A DNA stretch of 64,000 bases, taken from the NCBI GenBank assembly GCA_029204045.2, contig CM055069.1:19820825-19884824 (forward strand), in the 5' to 3' direction. The position numbers and the translations under genes are program-made. Source of the DNA: Tillandsia leiboldiana. Lineage: Eukaryota; Streptophyta; Magnoliopsida; Poales; Bromeliaceae. The notes beneath the pieces are model-generated. The model was not told where the DNA came from and searched no databases. It saw only the letters and a list, made by a program, of their open reading frames with translations. This document shows positions 39,749-52,218 of the stretch, piece after piece. Numbering within the stretch: position 1 is the first letter of the stretch; the number at the start of each line of letters is the position of its first letter.

Positions 39749-40382
39749 TGTAATGTACCAGATTTATGGTATATAAATAATATAAATAAAAATGGTATGA
39801 AATACTATTTTTATTGGATTCGGAGAAAAATGCTTCGTGAATTCTGAAACTGCAGTTTTTGACAGTGCAGTTGATCGCGAAGCCTTTTCGGAACTCTCTT
39901 TCGAGGGCTTAGAGTGGTCCAAAAATTTAAAAGAAATCGTGGAGTGTCTCAAAAAAGTTTTCTGATTAAAAGGGATGAAAAACCTTGGTGAGCAATTAAG
40001 GAAAAATTGGAGAACGAAGCGAAGAAAAATGCTTCGTGAATTCTGAAACTGCAGTTTTTGACAGTGCAGTTGATCGCGAAGCTTTTTCGGGGCCCTCTTT
40101 CGAGGGCTTAGAGTAGTCCAAAAATTTAAACAAAATCGTGGAAAGTTTAATAAAAATTTGTAGATTAAAGGCGAGAAGAAAAATTACGATTTTGATTTCC
40201 CAGTTGGCGGCAAAACGCGGAGAAAGACGGCTATCCGAATTTCCTTTCTGCAGGAAAATGCTGCAGAAATTGAGGGCAGTTTTGGAATTTTTTTTGAAAT
40301 TGGGGGGCAAATGAGTAAATTCATCCCCCCAACCACCACCTGCAGAGATTAAATGCTCTCTCTCTCTCTCCCACTTGAACCC

Positions 40383-40418
<36 letters not shown>

Positions 40419-43400
40419 TCTTTGTTTGAGCATGAAACGAAAGAAGAAGGAGAAGAAGAAAAAGAAGAAAGAAAAGAAAGAAGAAAGGAGAAGAAGAGAA
40501 GAAGAAGAAGATGGCTAACTCTCTCTCTCCCTCTCCCTCTCAGTTTTTTTTTGTTATGGTGCTGTTCTCTCTCTCTCTCTCACTCTAACCTCTGCTAGCA
40601 GCAGCAGCTTGTGCTGCTGCTGCCAGCAGGGCCTGCAGCAGCAGCTCTAGCTGCTGCTGCCAGCAATGCCACCAGCAGCAGCAGCTTGAGCTGCTGCTGC
40701 TGGCTGGGCCACCAGCAGCTGCTGCTGCTGGCTGGGCCACCAGCAGCTGCTGCTGCTGGCTGGGCCACCAGCTGCTGCTGCTGCTAGTTGAGCCACCAGC
40801 AGCAGTAGCTCGAGCTGCTGCTGGTGGGGCTAGCAGCAGCAGCTCTAGCTGCTGCTGCCAGCAATGCCAGCAGCAGCAGCATGGGCTGCTGCTGCTAGGG
40901 CCTGCAGCAGCAGCATTGGCTGCTGCTACTAGGGCCAGCACCAGGCAGCAAGGGGAATTGACAAAAAAAAAAAGAGAAGAGAAGAAGAAAAAGAGAAGAA
41001 ATGAGAAGGAAAAGAAAAGAAGAAAAGAAGAAAGAAGAAAATTTCTTCTTCTTTTCTTTGCAAGATTAGTGATTGGGGGAAATTGCCCAAAATCGGTAAT
41101 TGGGGGAAATTGCCCAAATTGAGTTTCTCTCCAATTTTTTAATGCAAATTCTTGATTTTGCCAATATGCAAAATCGGTAATTAGGGAAATTGCTCAAATT
41201 GAGCTTTTCTAAATATTTTGAGGGCATTTTGGACCCGGATCGAGTTGAGCAAGTTTCTTTTTGGCAACATGCCATGGGATGATCATCTTTCTCCCATTTC
41301 TGTAAACCCATCAAAAAGTAGCCTTTTTGTGGGGAAAAGTGATCTAATAGGGGTTTTCCCTTTTTTCTTGTCAAAAAGGGGTTAGTTTACCGCCTTATTG
41401 AATTTAGTGAATCACGTAAAAGCAATTGCTTTATCTTTTGCCTTCCTTACAATGTAGGGAAGCCTCGCGGATCCAAGGAGCTGAGATTGTCTCCTTCAAG
41501 GACCAAAAGAACACACCGAGGTGGGGGATTCTACTGAAAATGGGTGACCTCTCCACTTTTTCCTCTGCTTTTGATTTTGAAGCATTATAGTAAGCATGCT
41601 AGTGTAGTGTAATTTTAATTGTGATTATGAATGATGGAAAAAGGAAAATAGATGATGTATTTACATGTTTAAATGAATATAGAGGGAAATGAAATTTTGA
41701 TTTATCTACATAGACGATGAATATTATTCATGATTGAGATGGAAATAATCGCATGCATAAGAAGGGATTTATTATTTCATGATTGTGGTCATGTTAGAGT
41801 ATAGCCCTAGGAATCATGTGAAAGCATAAGGAAAATGACATGTTGGTAGTAAGACTAGGAGAAAACTTAGACTCAGGGTTAATGAGTGGATCAAACTTAG
41901 AAGTTTATCCTAGGATTGAATGAGTGGCATTATCTTAGGAGATAACCTAAGGACTTTGGATAGAGTGATCAACATAGAGTCAAGGACTCTAGGATGAGCA
42001 TGATATAAGACTTAGGTAAAGGAAACCTAAGGTAAGTTAGTGAGTTGAGAATAGACTAGTCAACATAGAGTCAAGGAACTCTAGGTTAAACGTGATATGA
42101 AACTTAGGTAAGAGAACCTAAGGTGAACTAGTAGAGTTATACTCACAGAAAATGGATTAGAGTTAAGTTAACTCTAAATGCAAGGTGCAACAGGTAAATA
42201 GAGATAATGTAACTCCAGGTTCAGCAAAGAAAAGAGTATGTGGCCACAAAGTTTAATGAATTAAACTGATAGCAAAGTGATCAACTTAGAGTCAAACTCT
42301 AAGGAAAAGTTTGTGTAATCACAAAGTCAAAAAGCTAAATAATACAACCCTAGAGTGGGTCATAGGGTGCCTGGGCAAATGGACAGCAACTTTAACTTCA
42401 ATCTGAGTTAAATAAATGAAAGGGAATGATAAGAGTCCAAGAGACCCTCTGGTTATCCTTATGGCGAGACCTAGGATAAGAGGTAATTAATGCAAAAGGC
42501 AAAGTTTAAAAGTAAGCTAAAAGAGGCTTAATAACCAAGACAAGCAAATTGCTTAAGATAAAAGGGAACAGAAAGAGAATGTAACAGACGCCTTCGAATT
42601 TGAGACTCGTCATGTGGAGCAGGACTCCCTGGGCAGTGACCCGTCGGATGAGGTACTTTCGAAAGGCTTAAAGTGAAAGCAAGGAGCTAAATGCTCAAGG
42701 GAAAGAGAAAGAGATTTGCCAGTGGCAAAAAGGGAGCTATAAGCTCGAATAAGAAAGGAAAGCAAGTTTTCAAAGGCAAAGAGGCTAAGAACTAAAGAAA
42801 AAAGAGAAAGAAAAAGAAAAGAAAAGAAAGAAAATATAAAGATAAAACGAGCGTACCTTCGGGGGTAAAAAGTAGCCTTGTCGGAGCCATGGGCAGTGTC
42901 CCTCTCCCGGGCAGTGACCCGTAGGACAAGTTCCCCGTTGGGCGGGGTAGCACTTGCGGGTGTTATCGGCAACCTTAGAAATCTTATCTTATGGTAGCAG
43001 GACTACCGGGCTGGGGCCCGTTGGATAAGAATTTCTGAGGGTTAACTTGAACTAAAGCACCAGAATTTAAAGAATAAAGAAAAATAGAGTGGCCAAGGTG
43101 GCCGGGTTAGCTTGACCCTATATACAGCGGCATAGTGGCCGAGTTGGTGCTTAGTAGCCTAGTATGGCTAGACAGAGTAGTGCTGGATCGATGAGTATAC
43201 AGATAGTGATATATATATATATAGCTTAGCCGCATTTTGATATTGAGGATTTTAGATTTCCTAGCATACTATTGTTATTGCTTCCATTGGACCAAGTGGT
43301 GTAGGACACTTTTTCTCAGTGGTTGAACCCACTGGGAACTCTGTCGGAGTTCTCACACCCCTTGGGTGACCCCCCCCCCCCCCACAGGTTCAGGTATGGA

Positions 43401-43829
43401 TACAGCGGTCGAGACGGTTCAGATGCAGACGGCGAGGCATACGACAGGGGCAAGAGCCCAGCAGCATAGAGACCTAGAGGGCCTAGCAGAGGTACCCCTT
43501 TTTATATATTTCTTGAGTGAACCTTGTATGGTGAGGAAATTTATGTAAAGGAATTGTAATAATTTTATTTGCAAGTTCAGAAATGTAAAGTGTAATAAAT
43601 TTAAGTTATGGTTCACTCTTGTATGCTTTCATTTCCGCATTAACTATTTGTTATTGAATGAAAATTTAAATTAGTAGTGATTTTTAGTACTCTGATATTG
43701 AGCTTCCGCATATACTTGTTGTATGATTCTGGATATTATCGTTCCTTTCGGGTAGTGAAAGGTCATACCCGATTGGCGGGTCTGTTGGCGTGCCCGAACC
43801 GTACAAATTGGTGGACTCGGGGCGTGACA
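39749..43829 (+). repeat. 5' LTR of B
   Basis: It starts TGTAATGTACCAG and ends CGGGGCGTGACA. Its first 600 bp contain two diverged copies of a segment with GAAAAATGCTTCGTGAATTC (39826, 40025). CT, purine and CAG/CTG tracts follow, then an AT-rich tail homologous to F and E. ORFs in the repeat tracts (poly-Leu/Ala/Ser/Cys) are not genes. Confidence 0.93.
40352..40947 (+). repeat. CT tract, GAA-rich tract and inverted CAG/CTG clusters
   Basis: (CT)n at about 40356-40421, purine-rich GAAGAA sequence at about 40437-40514, then alternating GCAGCAGCAGC and GCTGCTGCTG blocks from 40601 to 40947 that can fold on each other. The 3' LTR copy (46687-47206) is shorter in the CAG/CTG part by about 70-90 bp. 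Confidence 0.88.
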
Positions 43830-43836
43830 GATTAGA

Positions 43837-43894
43837 GTGGTATCAGAGCCTAGGAATAGTCCTAGGTGGTTAGTGAACCTTAGGGAGACCCTAG
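43837..43894 (+). other. Primer-binding site and CCTAGG leader of B
   Basis: GTGGTATCAGAGCCTAGG begins 8 bp after the LTR. CCTAGG occurs at 43849, 43861 and 43889. Confidence 0.88.
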
Positions 43895-46042
43895 GGATTA
43901 GCACGAGAGAGCGCGTTGATTATTGGGCGAAAGTAATTGATTGGCTATTGTTATTCCCAAAAAGGATGTTGGGACTGATCGAGGGCGACGAGCTTTCATT
44001 CTTCGGATATTACGTTGGCGGCCGACAACGTAATGTTGGAGATGAAAAGGAGTACCCTCCTATACTTTCGCATGATTGAGTCGACGAGCCTTTTTGTCGG
44101 TATATAGACTGCGCGTTGCTCAAATGGCTAAATTTGGGCTAGTTGTTTCGTTGTGGTGTGCATATTGGCGATGACACCACCTAGGGAAACGCGCTTGTTT
44201 TGACTCGTGCCGGGAGAGCGCTCTGGGTCGAACAAGGTACACGAGTTGCGATAGTAGGTGGCCGCACTTATTGGTGTGGTCCAGCAGCATGCTGAATCTT
44301 CTTGCCGTCAGCGGAAATTCCCCGCCGACAGGAAGACAAATTCCGACGCCTAAGAGTGGCGTCAGGGTGACAGTCGGAGCAGATAGATAGGCTCCAGTGG
44401 CTGATAGCGCAGCAAGCTGAGGCTGCATAAATGACGCACGAGTATACGGCGTCGCCGCCTGTTGGGGCGACAGTGGAGCGGGTGGCAGTGGCCGCCGAGC
44501 TTTTGCCGGCGCACCCCGCTCCTTTAGCAAGGAGTGTTATAAGCTTGTGTCAGCTAATTTGCTGGCAAGGTACAGTTGGAAGGGTCTAGTGAGAGACCGA
44601 CTTATAGAACGCTGGTGATCGCTATGTCGCGAGAGCCAAGTTGCTATGTCCTAAGGATTAGGGCAAGAAAGATTTACGGGCCAGGCGGCGAGAATTTGCC
44701 CCTAATGACGGTAGTAACCGTGTGGCGTATCACTTGTGGCTGAATTGCCACATAGTGGAGTTAGTGAGGCCCAGAGTAGGCTTCAAGATGCGAGGATCTC
44801 TCGATAGAGCGAGAGTCTTACTGGCGCCGTTCTGATGAATGGGTGTAATGGCAAGGATTGCCACCGCAGGATGTGCGTGTTAATCACCAGAATGGTGAAC
44901 TGTTATTGTGGTGCCTCGACCCAGTTGGGAGAGTTGCGCAAGAGCCGTGGGGGTGCGTAAGCGAATCGCTTAACACTGGATTTCTGCGAGTTAGCGTGGG
45001 GGGAGTAGGACGCCCAACTATTTGGGTGCTCATGGAGCACAAGTATCGTTTAGCCAGAGAGAGCTGATTAGGTGGCGTATTGGCCTTTGCCCAGTGTGGC
45101 CAGAGTTGATAGAGAGTTCGGGTCGTGGATTGACGACTAGATGTTGATTTTGCTCAGTGGAGCGTAGTGGTCGCGTGGCGACGATTCGCGGGTTCGCTTG
45201 GGGACGATCCGTGCCTGGACCATGTTTGTGGACTGTGGGCCTGTAGCCCAGTGGGCAGGCACAGTCGGCTGTGAGAGACAGCGGCCCGAGACCTGAGGGC
45301 GGCGCATGATAGAGATTTCGTCGGGGCGGTAGTCCGAGCGATGACCCGGGAACGTGAAATGCCACGTGTGAGCCTTGAGGCTGTTAGTACACTGAGAGTG
45401 TGTGATGTGATCAGGCCGTAGTGCTAGTGATGATTGAGGTATTGTAGCTCCTAGTAGGAGTATTGGTGTAGTAATCCTAAGTGTGGATCTACCCGTATGA
45501 TGATTGGGTCTGCGTGCTAGAAAGAGTCGTTGCACAGGGTTAGGCTAGTATTTGGGCTATAGGCCCCTATTGGACCGCGGTCTGTGGACTTATTAGTAGT
45601 CCGAAATAGACGGGTTAGCTAGTAACTCGTGGACTCCGAGCGCTAGTAGCGTGTGGGAGATAGCTGAGAACTCGTGGATTGGCCTTTGCCCTCCACATTA
45701 GGTAGCGGAGCGACCGAAATATGCGGTAAATGTAATTGGTTGCAGATGCAACCTCATTGTGAAAAGTTGATGGCGGAATTAAAGTGGAAATTTCGCAAGA
45801 AAAGACGGGGCAATTCGTGGTAATGGAGAGAGCAAGTGCTCAACTGTGCCTTTCACCTATTTGGTGAAAGTGGCCAGACACCAGATCTGAGTTTGTCCCT
45901 GGATTAAGATTGGGATTCATGAATGAGTTGCTCATGTAGTCTCGCCGAGCAGGCAATTTGAAGTCGGTCACGATATACAGTGAGCCCAGTAGTGAGGGCA
46001 AAATTCCTCCCTCTCGATCAAGAAGGAGTCGAGATGTGATTC
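43895..46042 (+). pseudogene. Degenerate interior of B
   Basis: No long ORF with homology. ATGACACCACCTAGGGAAAC at 44172-44191 sits where a gag start is expected, but stops follow within a few codons. Fragments of gag-like sequence follow; the rest is eroded. The interior therefore provides cis signals only. Confidence 0.6.
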
Positions 46043-46080
46043 AAGTTTCGAGGACGAAACTTATTTTAAGGGGGGTAGAA
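46043..46080 (+). other. Pre-PPT hairpin and polypurine tract of B
   Basis: AAGTTTCG (46043-46050), loop AGGA, CGAAACTT (46055-46062), then AAGGGGGGTAGAA (46068-46080) touching the 3' LTR. Confidence 0.88.
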
Positions 46081-46710
46081 TGTAATGTACCAGATTTATG
46101 GTATATAAATAATATAAATAAAAATGGTATGAAATACTATTTTTATTGGATTCGGAGAAAAATGCTTCGTGAATTCTGAAACTGCAGTTTTTGACAGTGC
46201 AGTTGATCGCGAAGCCTTTTCGGAACTCTCTTTCAAGGGCTTAGAGTGGTCCAAAAATTTAAAAGAAATCGTGGAGTGTCTCAAAAAAGTTTTCTGATTA
46301 AAAGGGATGAAAAACCTTGGTGAGCAATTAAGGAAAAATTGGAGAACGAAGCGAAGAAAAATGCTTCGTGAATTCTGAAACTGCAGTTTTTGACAGTGCA
46401 GTTGATCGCGAAGCTTTTTCGGGGCCCTCTTTCGAGGGCTTAGAGTAGTCCAAAAATTTAAACAAAATCGTGGAAAGTTTAATAAAAATTTGTAGATTAA
46501 AGGCGGGAAGAAAAATTACGATTTTGATTTCCCAGTTGGCGGCAAAACGCGGAGAAAGACGGCTATCCGAATTTCCTTTCTGCAGGAAAATGCTGCAGAA
46601 ATTGAGGGCAGTTTTGGAATTTTTTTTGAAATTGGGGGGCAAATGAGTAAATTCATCCCCCCAACCACCACCTGCAGAGATTAAATGCTCTCTCTCTCTC
46701 TCCCACTTGA

Positions 46711-46752
<42 letters not shown>

Positions 46753-49700
46753 TCTCTGTTTGAGCATGAAACGAAAGAAGAAGGAGAAGAAGAAAAAGAA
46801 GAAAGAAGAGAAAGAAGAAAGGAGAAGAAGAGAAGAAGAAGAAGATGGCTAACTCTCTCTCTCCCTCTCCGTCTCAGTTTTTTTTTGTTATGGTGCTGTT
46901 CTCTCTCTCTCTCTCACTCTAACCTCTGCTCGCAGCAGCAGCTTGTGCTGCTGCTGCCAGCAGGGCCTGCAGCAGCAGCTCTAGCTGCTGCTGCCAGCAA
47001 TGCCACCAGCAGCAGCAGCTTGAGCTGCTGCTGCTGGCTGGGCCACCAGCAGCAGCAGCTCGAGCTGCTGCTGGTGGGGCTAGCAGCAGCAGCTCTAGCT
47101 GCTGCTGCCAGCAATGCCAGCAGCAGCAGCATGGGCTGCTGCTGCTAGGGCCTGCAGCAGCAGCATTGGCTGCTGCTGCTAGGGCCAGCACCAGGCAGCA
47201 AGGGGAATTGACAAAAAAAAAAAAGAGAAGAGAAGAAGAAAAAGAGAAGAAATGAGAAAGAAAAGAAAAGAAGAAAAGAAGAAAGAAGAAAATTTCTTCT
47301 TCTTTTCTTTGCAAGATTAGTGATTGGGGGAAATTGCCCAAAATCGGTAATTGGGGGAAATTGCCCAAATTGAGTTTCTCTCCAATTTTTTAATGCAAAT
47401 TCTTGATTTTGCCAATATGCAAAATCGGTAATTAGGGAAATTGCTCAAATTGAGCTTTTCTAAATATTTTGAGGGCATTTTGGACCCGGATCGAGTTGAG
47501 CAAGTTTCTTTTTGGCAACATGCCATGGGATGATCATCTTTCTCCCATTTCTGTAAACCCATCAAAAAGTAGCCTTTTTGTGGGGAAAAGTGATCTAATA
47601 GGGGTTTTCCCTTTTTTCTTGTCAAAAAGGGGTTAGTTTACCGCCTTATTGAATTTAGTGAATCACGTAAAAGCAATTGCTTTATCTTTTGCCTTCCTTA
47701 CAATGTAGGGAAGCCTCGCGGATCCAAGGAGCTGAGATTGTCTCCTTCAAGGACCAAAAGAACACACCGAGGTGGGGGATTCTACTGAAAATGGGTGACC
47801 TCTCCACTTTTTCCTCTGCTTTTGATTTTGAAGCATTATAGTAAGCATGCTAGTGTAGTGTAATTTTAATTGTGATTATGAATGATGGAAAAAGGAAAAT
47901 AGATGATGTATTTACATGTTTAAATGAATATAGAGGGAAATGAAATTTTGATTTATCTACATAGACGATGAATATTATTCATGATTGAGATGGAAATAAT
48001 CGCATGCATAAGAAGGGATTTATTATTTCATGATTGTGGTCATGTTAGAGTATAGCCCTAGGAATCATGTGAAAGCATAAGTAAAATGACATGTTGGTAG
48101 TAAGACTAGGAGAAAACTTAGACTCAGGGTTAATGAGTGGATCAAACTTAGAAGTTTATCCTAGGATTGAATGAGTGGCATTATCTTAGGAGATAACCTA
48201 AGGACTTTGGATAGAGTGATCAACATAGAGTCAAGGACTCTAGGATGAGCATGATATAAGACTTAGGTAAAGGAAACCTAAGGTAAGTTAGTGAGTTGAG
48301 AATAGACTAGTCAACATAGAGTCAAGGAACTCTAGGTTAAACGTGATATGAAACTTAGGTAAGAGAACCTAAGGTGAACTAGTAGAGTTATACTCACAGA
48401 AAATGGATTAGAGTTAAGTTAACTCTAAATGCAAGGTGCAACAGGTAAATAGAGATAATGTAACTCCAGGTTCAGCAAAGAAAAGAGTATGTGGCCACAA
48501 AGTTTAATGAATTAAACTGATAGCAAAGTGATCAACTTAGAGTCAAACTCTAAGGAAAAGTTTGTGTAATCACAAAGTCAAAAAGCTAAATAATACAACC
48601 CTAGAGTGGGTCATAGGGTGCCTGGGCAAATGGACAGCAACTTTAACTTCAATCTGAGTTAAATAAATGAAAGGGAATGATAAGAGTCCAAGAGACCCTC
48701 TGGTTATCCTTATGGCGAGACCTAGGATAAGAGGTAATTAATGCAAAAGGCAAAGTTTAAAAGTAAGCTAAAAGAGGCTTAATAACCAAGACAAGCAAAT
48801 TGCTTAAGATAAAAGGGAACAGAAAGAGAATGTAACAGACGCCTTCGAATTTGAGACTCGTCATGTGGAGCAGGACTCCCTGGGCAGTGACCCGTCGGAT
48901 GAGGTACTTTCGAAAGGCTTAAAGTGAAAGCAAGGAGCTAAATGCTCAAGGGAAAGAGAAAGAGATTTGCCAGTGGCAAAAAGGGAGCTATAAGCTCGAA
49001 TAAGAAAGGAAAGCAAGTTTTCAAAGGCAAAGAGGCTAAGAACTAAAGCAAAAAGAGAAAGAAAAAGAAAAGAAAAGAAAGAAAATATAAAGATAAAACG
49101 AGCGTACCTTCGGGGGTAAAAAGTAGCCTTGTCGGAGCCATGGGCAGTGTCCCTCTCCCGGGCAGTGACCCGTAGGACAAGTTCCCCGTTGGGCGGGGTA
49201 GCACTTGCGGGTGTTATCGGCAACCTTAGAAATCTTATCTTATGGTAGCAGGACTACCGGGCTGGGGCCCGTTGGATAAGAATTTCTGAGGGTTAACTTG
49301 AACTAAAGCACCAGAATTTAAAGAATAAAGAAAAATAGAGTGGCCAAGGTGGCCGGGTTAGCTTGACCCTATATACAGCGGCAAAGTGGCCGAGTTGGTG
49401 CTTAGTAGCCTAGTATGGCTAGACAGAGTAGTGCTGGATCGATGAGTATACAGATAGTGATATATATATATATAGCTTAGCCGCATTTTGATATTGAGGA
49501 TTTTAGATTTCCTAGCATACTATTGTTATTGTTTCCATTGGACCAAGTGGTGTAGGACACTTTTTCTCAGTGGTTGAACCCACTGGGAACTCTGTCGGAG
49601 TTCTCACACCCCTTGGGTGACCCCCCCCCACAGGTTCAGGTATGGATACAGCGGTCGAGACGGTTCAGATGCAGACGGCGAGGCATACGACAGGGGCAAG

Positions 49701-50075
49701 AGCCCAGCAGCATAGAGACCTAGAGGGCCTAGCAGAGGTACCCCTTTTTATATATTTCTTGAGTGAACCTTGTATGGTGAGGAAATTTATGTAAAGGAAT
49801 TGTAATAATTTTATTTGCAAGTTCAGAAATGTAAAGTGTAATAAATTTAAGTTATGGTTCACTCTTGTATGCTTTCATTTCCGCATTAACTATTTGTTAT
49901 TGAATGAAAATTTAAATTAGTAGTGATTTTTAGTACTCTGATATTGAGCTTCCGCATATACTTGTTGTATGATTATGGATATTATCGTTCCTTTCGGGTA
50001 GTGAAAGGTCATACCCGATTGGCGGGTCTGTTGGCGTGCCCGAACCGTACAAATTGGTGGACTCGGGGCGTGACA
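46081..50075 (+). repeat. 3' LTR of B
   Basis: 3995 bp with the same ends as the 5' LTR; shorter CAG/CTG cluster and poly-C (9 versus 14). No gene. Confidence 0.93.
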
Positions 50076-50520
50076 AGTTCCCTACCCGTCGTTGGAGTGT
50101 AGTGGTACCCCTTCAGAGGAGAGCTTCAGTAGATTAGTTTACTTCTTTTTCCTCTGTTGAGAGACCTTTGTTGTGAGGTATAGAGTTGTACTTTATTTTA
50201 CAGTTTGAGAGACTGATGTAGTGAGGATATTTTTGTAGTGAGAGCTTGTACACCGATGTACTTTATTGGAGATATCTCCCTTTTGAGTTTTGTATCAGAG
50301 GACTTTGTATACGATCGTATTTGGGAGATGGATATTGTATTATTTTCAGTTGTACAGTGTTTGGTTTTCAGTTCTTAGTAGTTTACTTTCAGCTCTGATA
50401 TCTGTATTTCTGTAGTTGATTCTTTTTGCAAGTTAGACGCTTCGTCTGTACGGCAGTTTCCGTACAGATGGCGGATCTGTTAGGGAGCCCGGGTCGCAGT
50501 TTCGACCCCGGGGCGTGACA
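50076..50520 (+). repeat. 3' LTR of A, final part
   Basis: It resumes at AGTTCCCTACCCG, colinear with 12126 onward of the 5' LTR, and ends GGGGCGTGACA. It is followed by the CTGCG duplication. Confidence 0.93.
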
Positions 50521-50525
50521 CTGCG

Positions 50526-51749
50526 CCCCATAGTGTATCAACCTGGGCGTCCCATCGGACTATCTCAGTATCATGCAAAGCGACCTCTAGTGTATCAACT
50601 AGGCGCATCTTCATCATCGCATCTGGAGCGTAACTCGAGGGGAGCGACCCCACCGAGCTCAAGCGTCTCTCATCTGGCATTAAAAGCGGCATCTACAGAC
50701 TACAATCCACGATCAAACAGATCGGAAACTCGAATGCCAACATCCCACACTCATGTCTAGGTCGGAGAACACTCCACGACTCAATCTGATATGCCCCCAC
50801 AAACCCCAAGACACTATCAACACATCCTCTAAGTCAAATAAAATCCACTCGGCCCCCAGGCGCGAGGACATATGCACCCTGAACCCATGCCACCCCTCTG
50901 GCGATCTCACAATTTAAAAACCACTTTTAAAATGCCGATTTTCCTTAAAACGAGTTTTCTTGATTTTTAAAATGGTCCAGGTGCAAATATGATGCCAACT
51001 AACCATGAAATCTAGTGTCATACAGTACCAGGAGTATACTAAAAATAATCTGGGGTTTCGATAAATTTTCTGTAATTTTCTAGGCAACTATCATATTTAT
51101 CAACTGTAAAAATTGGCATCCTAGACATGATCAACATGCATACAGAAGCATTAGAGGGTATTCCATACAGTTTGGAAGAGTTTCCAACCCACCTAGAATG
51201 CTTTTCGTAGGCAAAGCCGAAGTCGGGGAAACACCGAACCCTCAAACAGCCGAAACTACCGAAACCGCACCCCGCGCACACGCACACTGTCAAGTCCCTC
51301 GAAAAAATCCCATGAAGCTCAAGCAGCCTCCCAAGTCCTCAGCAAAAATTCCTGCGCGCTCCGGCCCACTCCGCTGCCAGCTCACAGCACGCACGCATGC
51401 ATGCACCTCTGTCGGCTCCGCGCAGTGCAACTCCAAAAGCTCGCAGCCAAGCATCACAAGCTGCTCCTCAAGGTGATGTGGAAAAAGAAGGAAGGAAGCA
51501 ACCAAATTTAGCTTAAAATCACACTCAAAATCCATAAAAGAATCCAAATATCCAAACTTGGAGAAACAACCAACTCACCTCGTATGCAGCCCGACGCGCG
51601 CGCAACTCCGCTCGGCTTCCTGTCAGCAGGACAGGAACCAATTACAAGCACTCTCCTCACTTCTCTTCTCTTCTTCTCTTCTTCTCTTCTCTTTTCTCTG
51701 GTTGTAGTGGAGAAGAAGGTGTAGCTGGCTATATAAAGAAGGTGGCAAG
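50526..51749 (-). mobile_element. LTR C, minus strand, second part
   Basis: It continues the C LTR after A and its duplicated CTGCG. Near its right side is a TATATA motif (TTTATATAG on the minus strand, about 51728-51737) with CT/GA-rich sequence beside it, a likely U3/R boundary. E interrupts it after GGCAAG. The ORFs inside are short and unmatched. The rest of C lies beyond the window. Confidence 0.65.
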
Positions 51750-52218
51750 TGTCACGCCCCGAGACCGCCAATTTGTACAGTTCGGGCACGCCAACAGACC
51801 CGCCAATCAGGTATGACCCTTCACTACCCGAAAGGAACGGTAACATCCATAAAAATACAACAAGTCTATGCGGAAGCTCAATATCAGAGTACTAAAAATC
51901 ACTACAAATTTAAAACTTTCATTCAGTAACAACAGTTAAAGCGGAAATGAAAGCATATAAGAGTGAACCATGAATTAAATTTATTATACTTTACATTTTT
52001 GAACTTGCAAATAAAATTATTACAATTCTTTTACATAAATTTCCTCACCATACAAGGTTCACTCAAGAAATATATAAAATGGGATACCTCTGCTAGACCC
52101 TCTAGGTCTCTATGCTGCTGGGCTCTTGCCCCTGTCGTATGCCTCGCCGTCTGCACCTGAACCGTCTCGATCGCAGTATCCATACCTGAACCTATGGGGA
52201 GGTCACCCAAGGGGTGTG
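51750..52218 (-). mobile_element. LTR E (B family), minus strand, first part
   Basis: TGTCACGCCCCGAGACCGCC at 51750 is the reverse complement of the B LTR end. The text matches 3' B-LTR sequence in reverse down to GGTCACCCAAGGGGTGTG. The poly-C of F/B is here only four G (GGGGAGGTCACCC). D interrupts it at 52218. Confidence 0.82.
52214..52218. repeat. Target-site duplication of D (GTGTG)
   Basis: GTGTG at 52214-52218 recurs at 61953-61957. Confidence 0.93.

Larger units (their letters stand above)
39749..50075 (+). mobile_element. Large non-autonomous gypsy-derived element B (LARD-like)
   Basis: LTRs of 4081 bp (39749-43829) and 3995 bp (46081-50075) flank a 2251-bp interior with a tRNA-Met primer site, only fragments of gag, and a PPT. 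Long LTRs with a mostly non-coding interior fit the LARD class (large retrotransposon derivatives). The LTRs differ by about ten substitutions by eye, plus microsatellite length changes, so B is recent. There is no target duplication: GCGAGCT on the left joins AGTTCCC on the right, exactly the undisturbed order in the 5' LTR of A. Confidence 0.9.
9163..50520 (+). mobile_element. Gypsy-derived non-autonomous element A (host of three nested elements)
   Basis: Two 3408-bp LTRs (9163-12570; 36786-39748 plus 50076-50520) enclose an interior of about 2.9 kb once the nested insertions are removed. The element keeps a tRNA-Met primer site, a leader related to that of I, degenerate gag and protease, a remnant of the pol C terminus, the pre-PPT hairpin and a polypurine tract. 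RT, RNase H and most of integrase are missing. The LTR copies differ at tens of positions, so A is older than the Copia, B and D insertions. Any movement would have needed proteins in trans. Confidence 0.9.

Noticed and set aside
40353..40941. ORFs of poly-Leu/Ser or poly-Ala/Cys type
   Set aside because: They are translations of CT, GAA and CAG/CTG microsatellites in the B LTR.
44120..44530. 136-codon minus-strand ORF in the B interior
   Set aside because: It is antisense to the degenerate gag region and has no recognisable domain.
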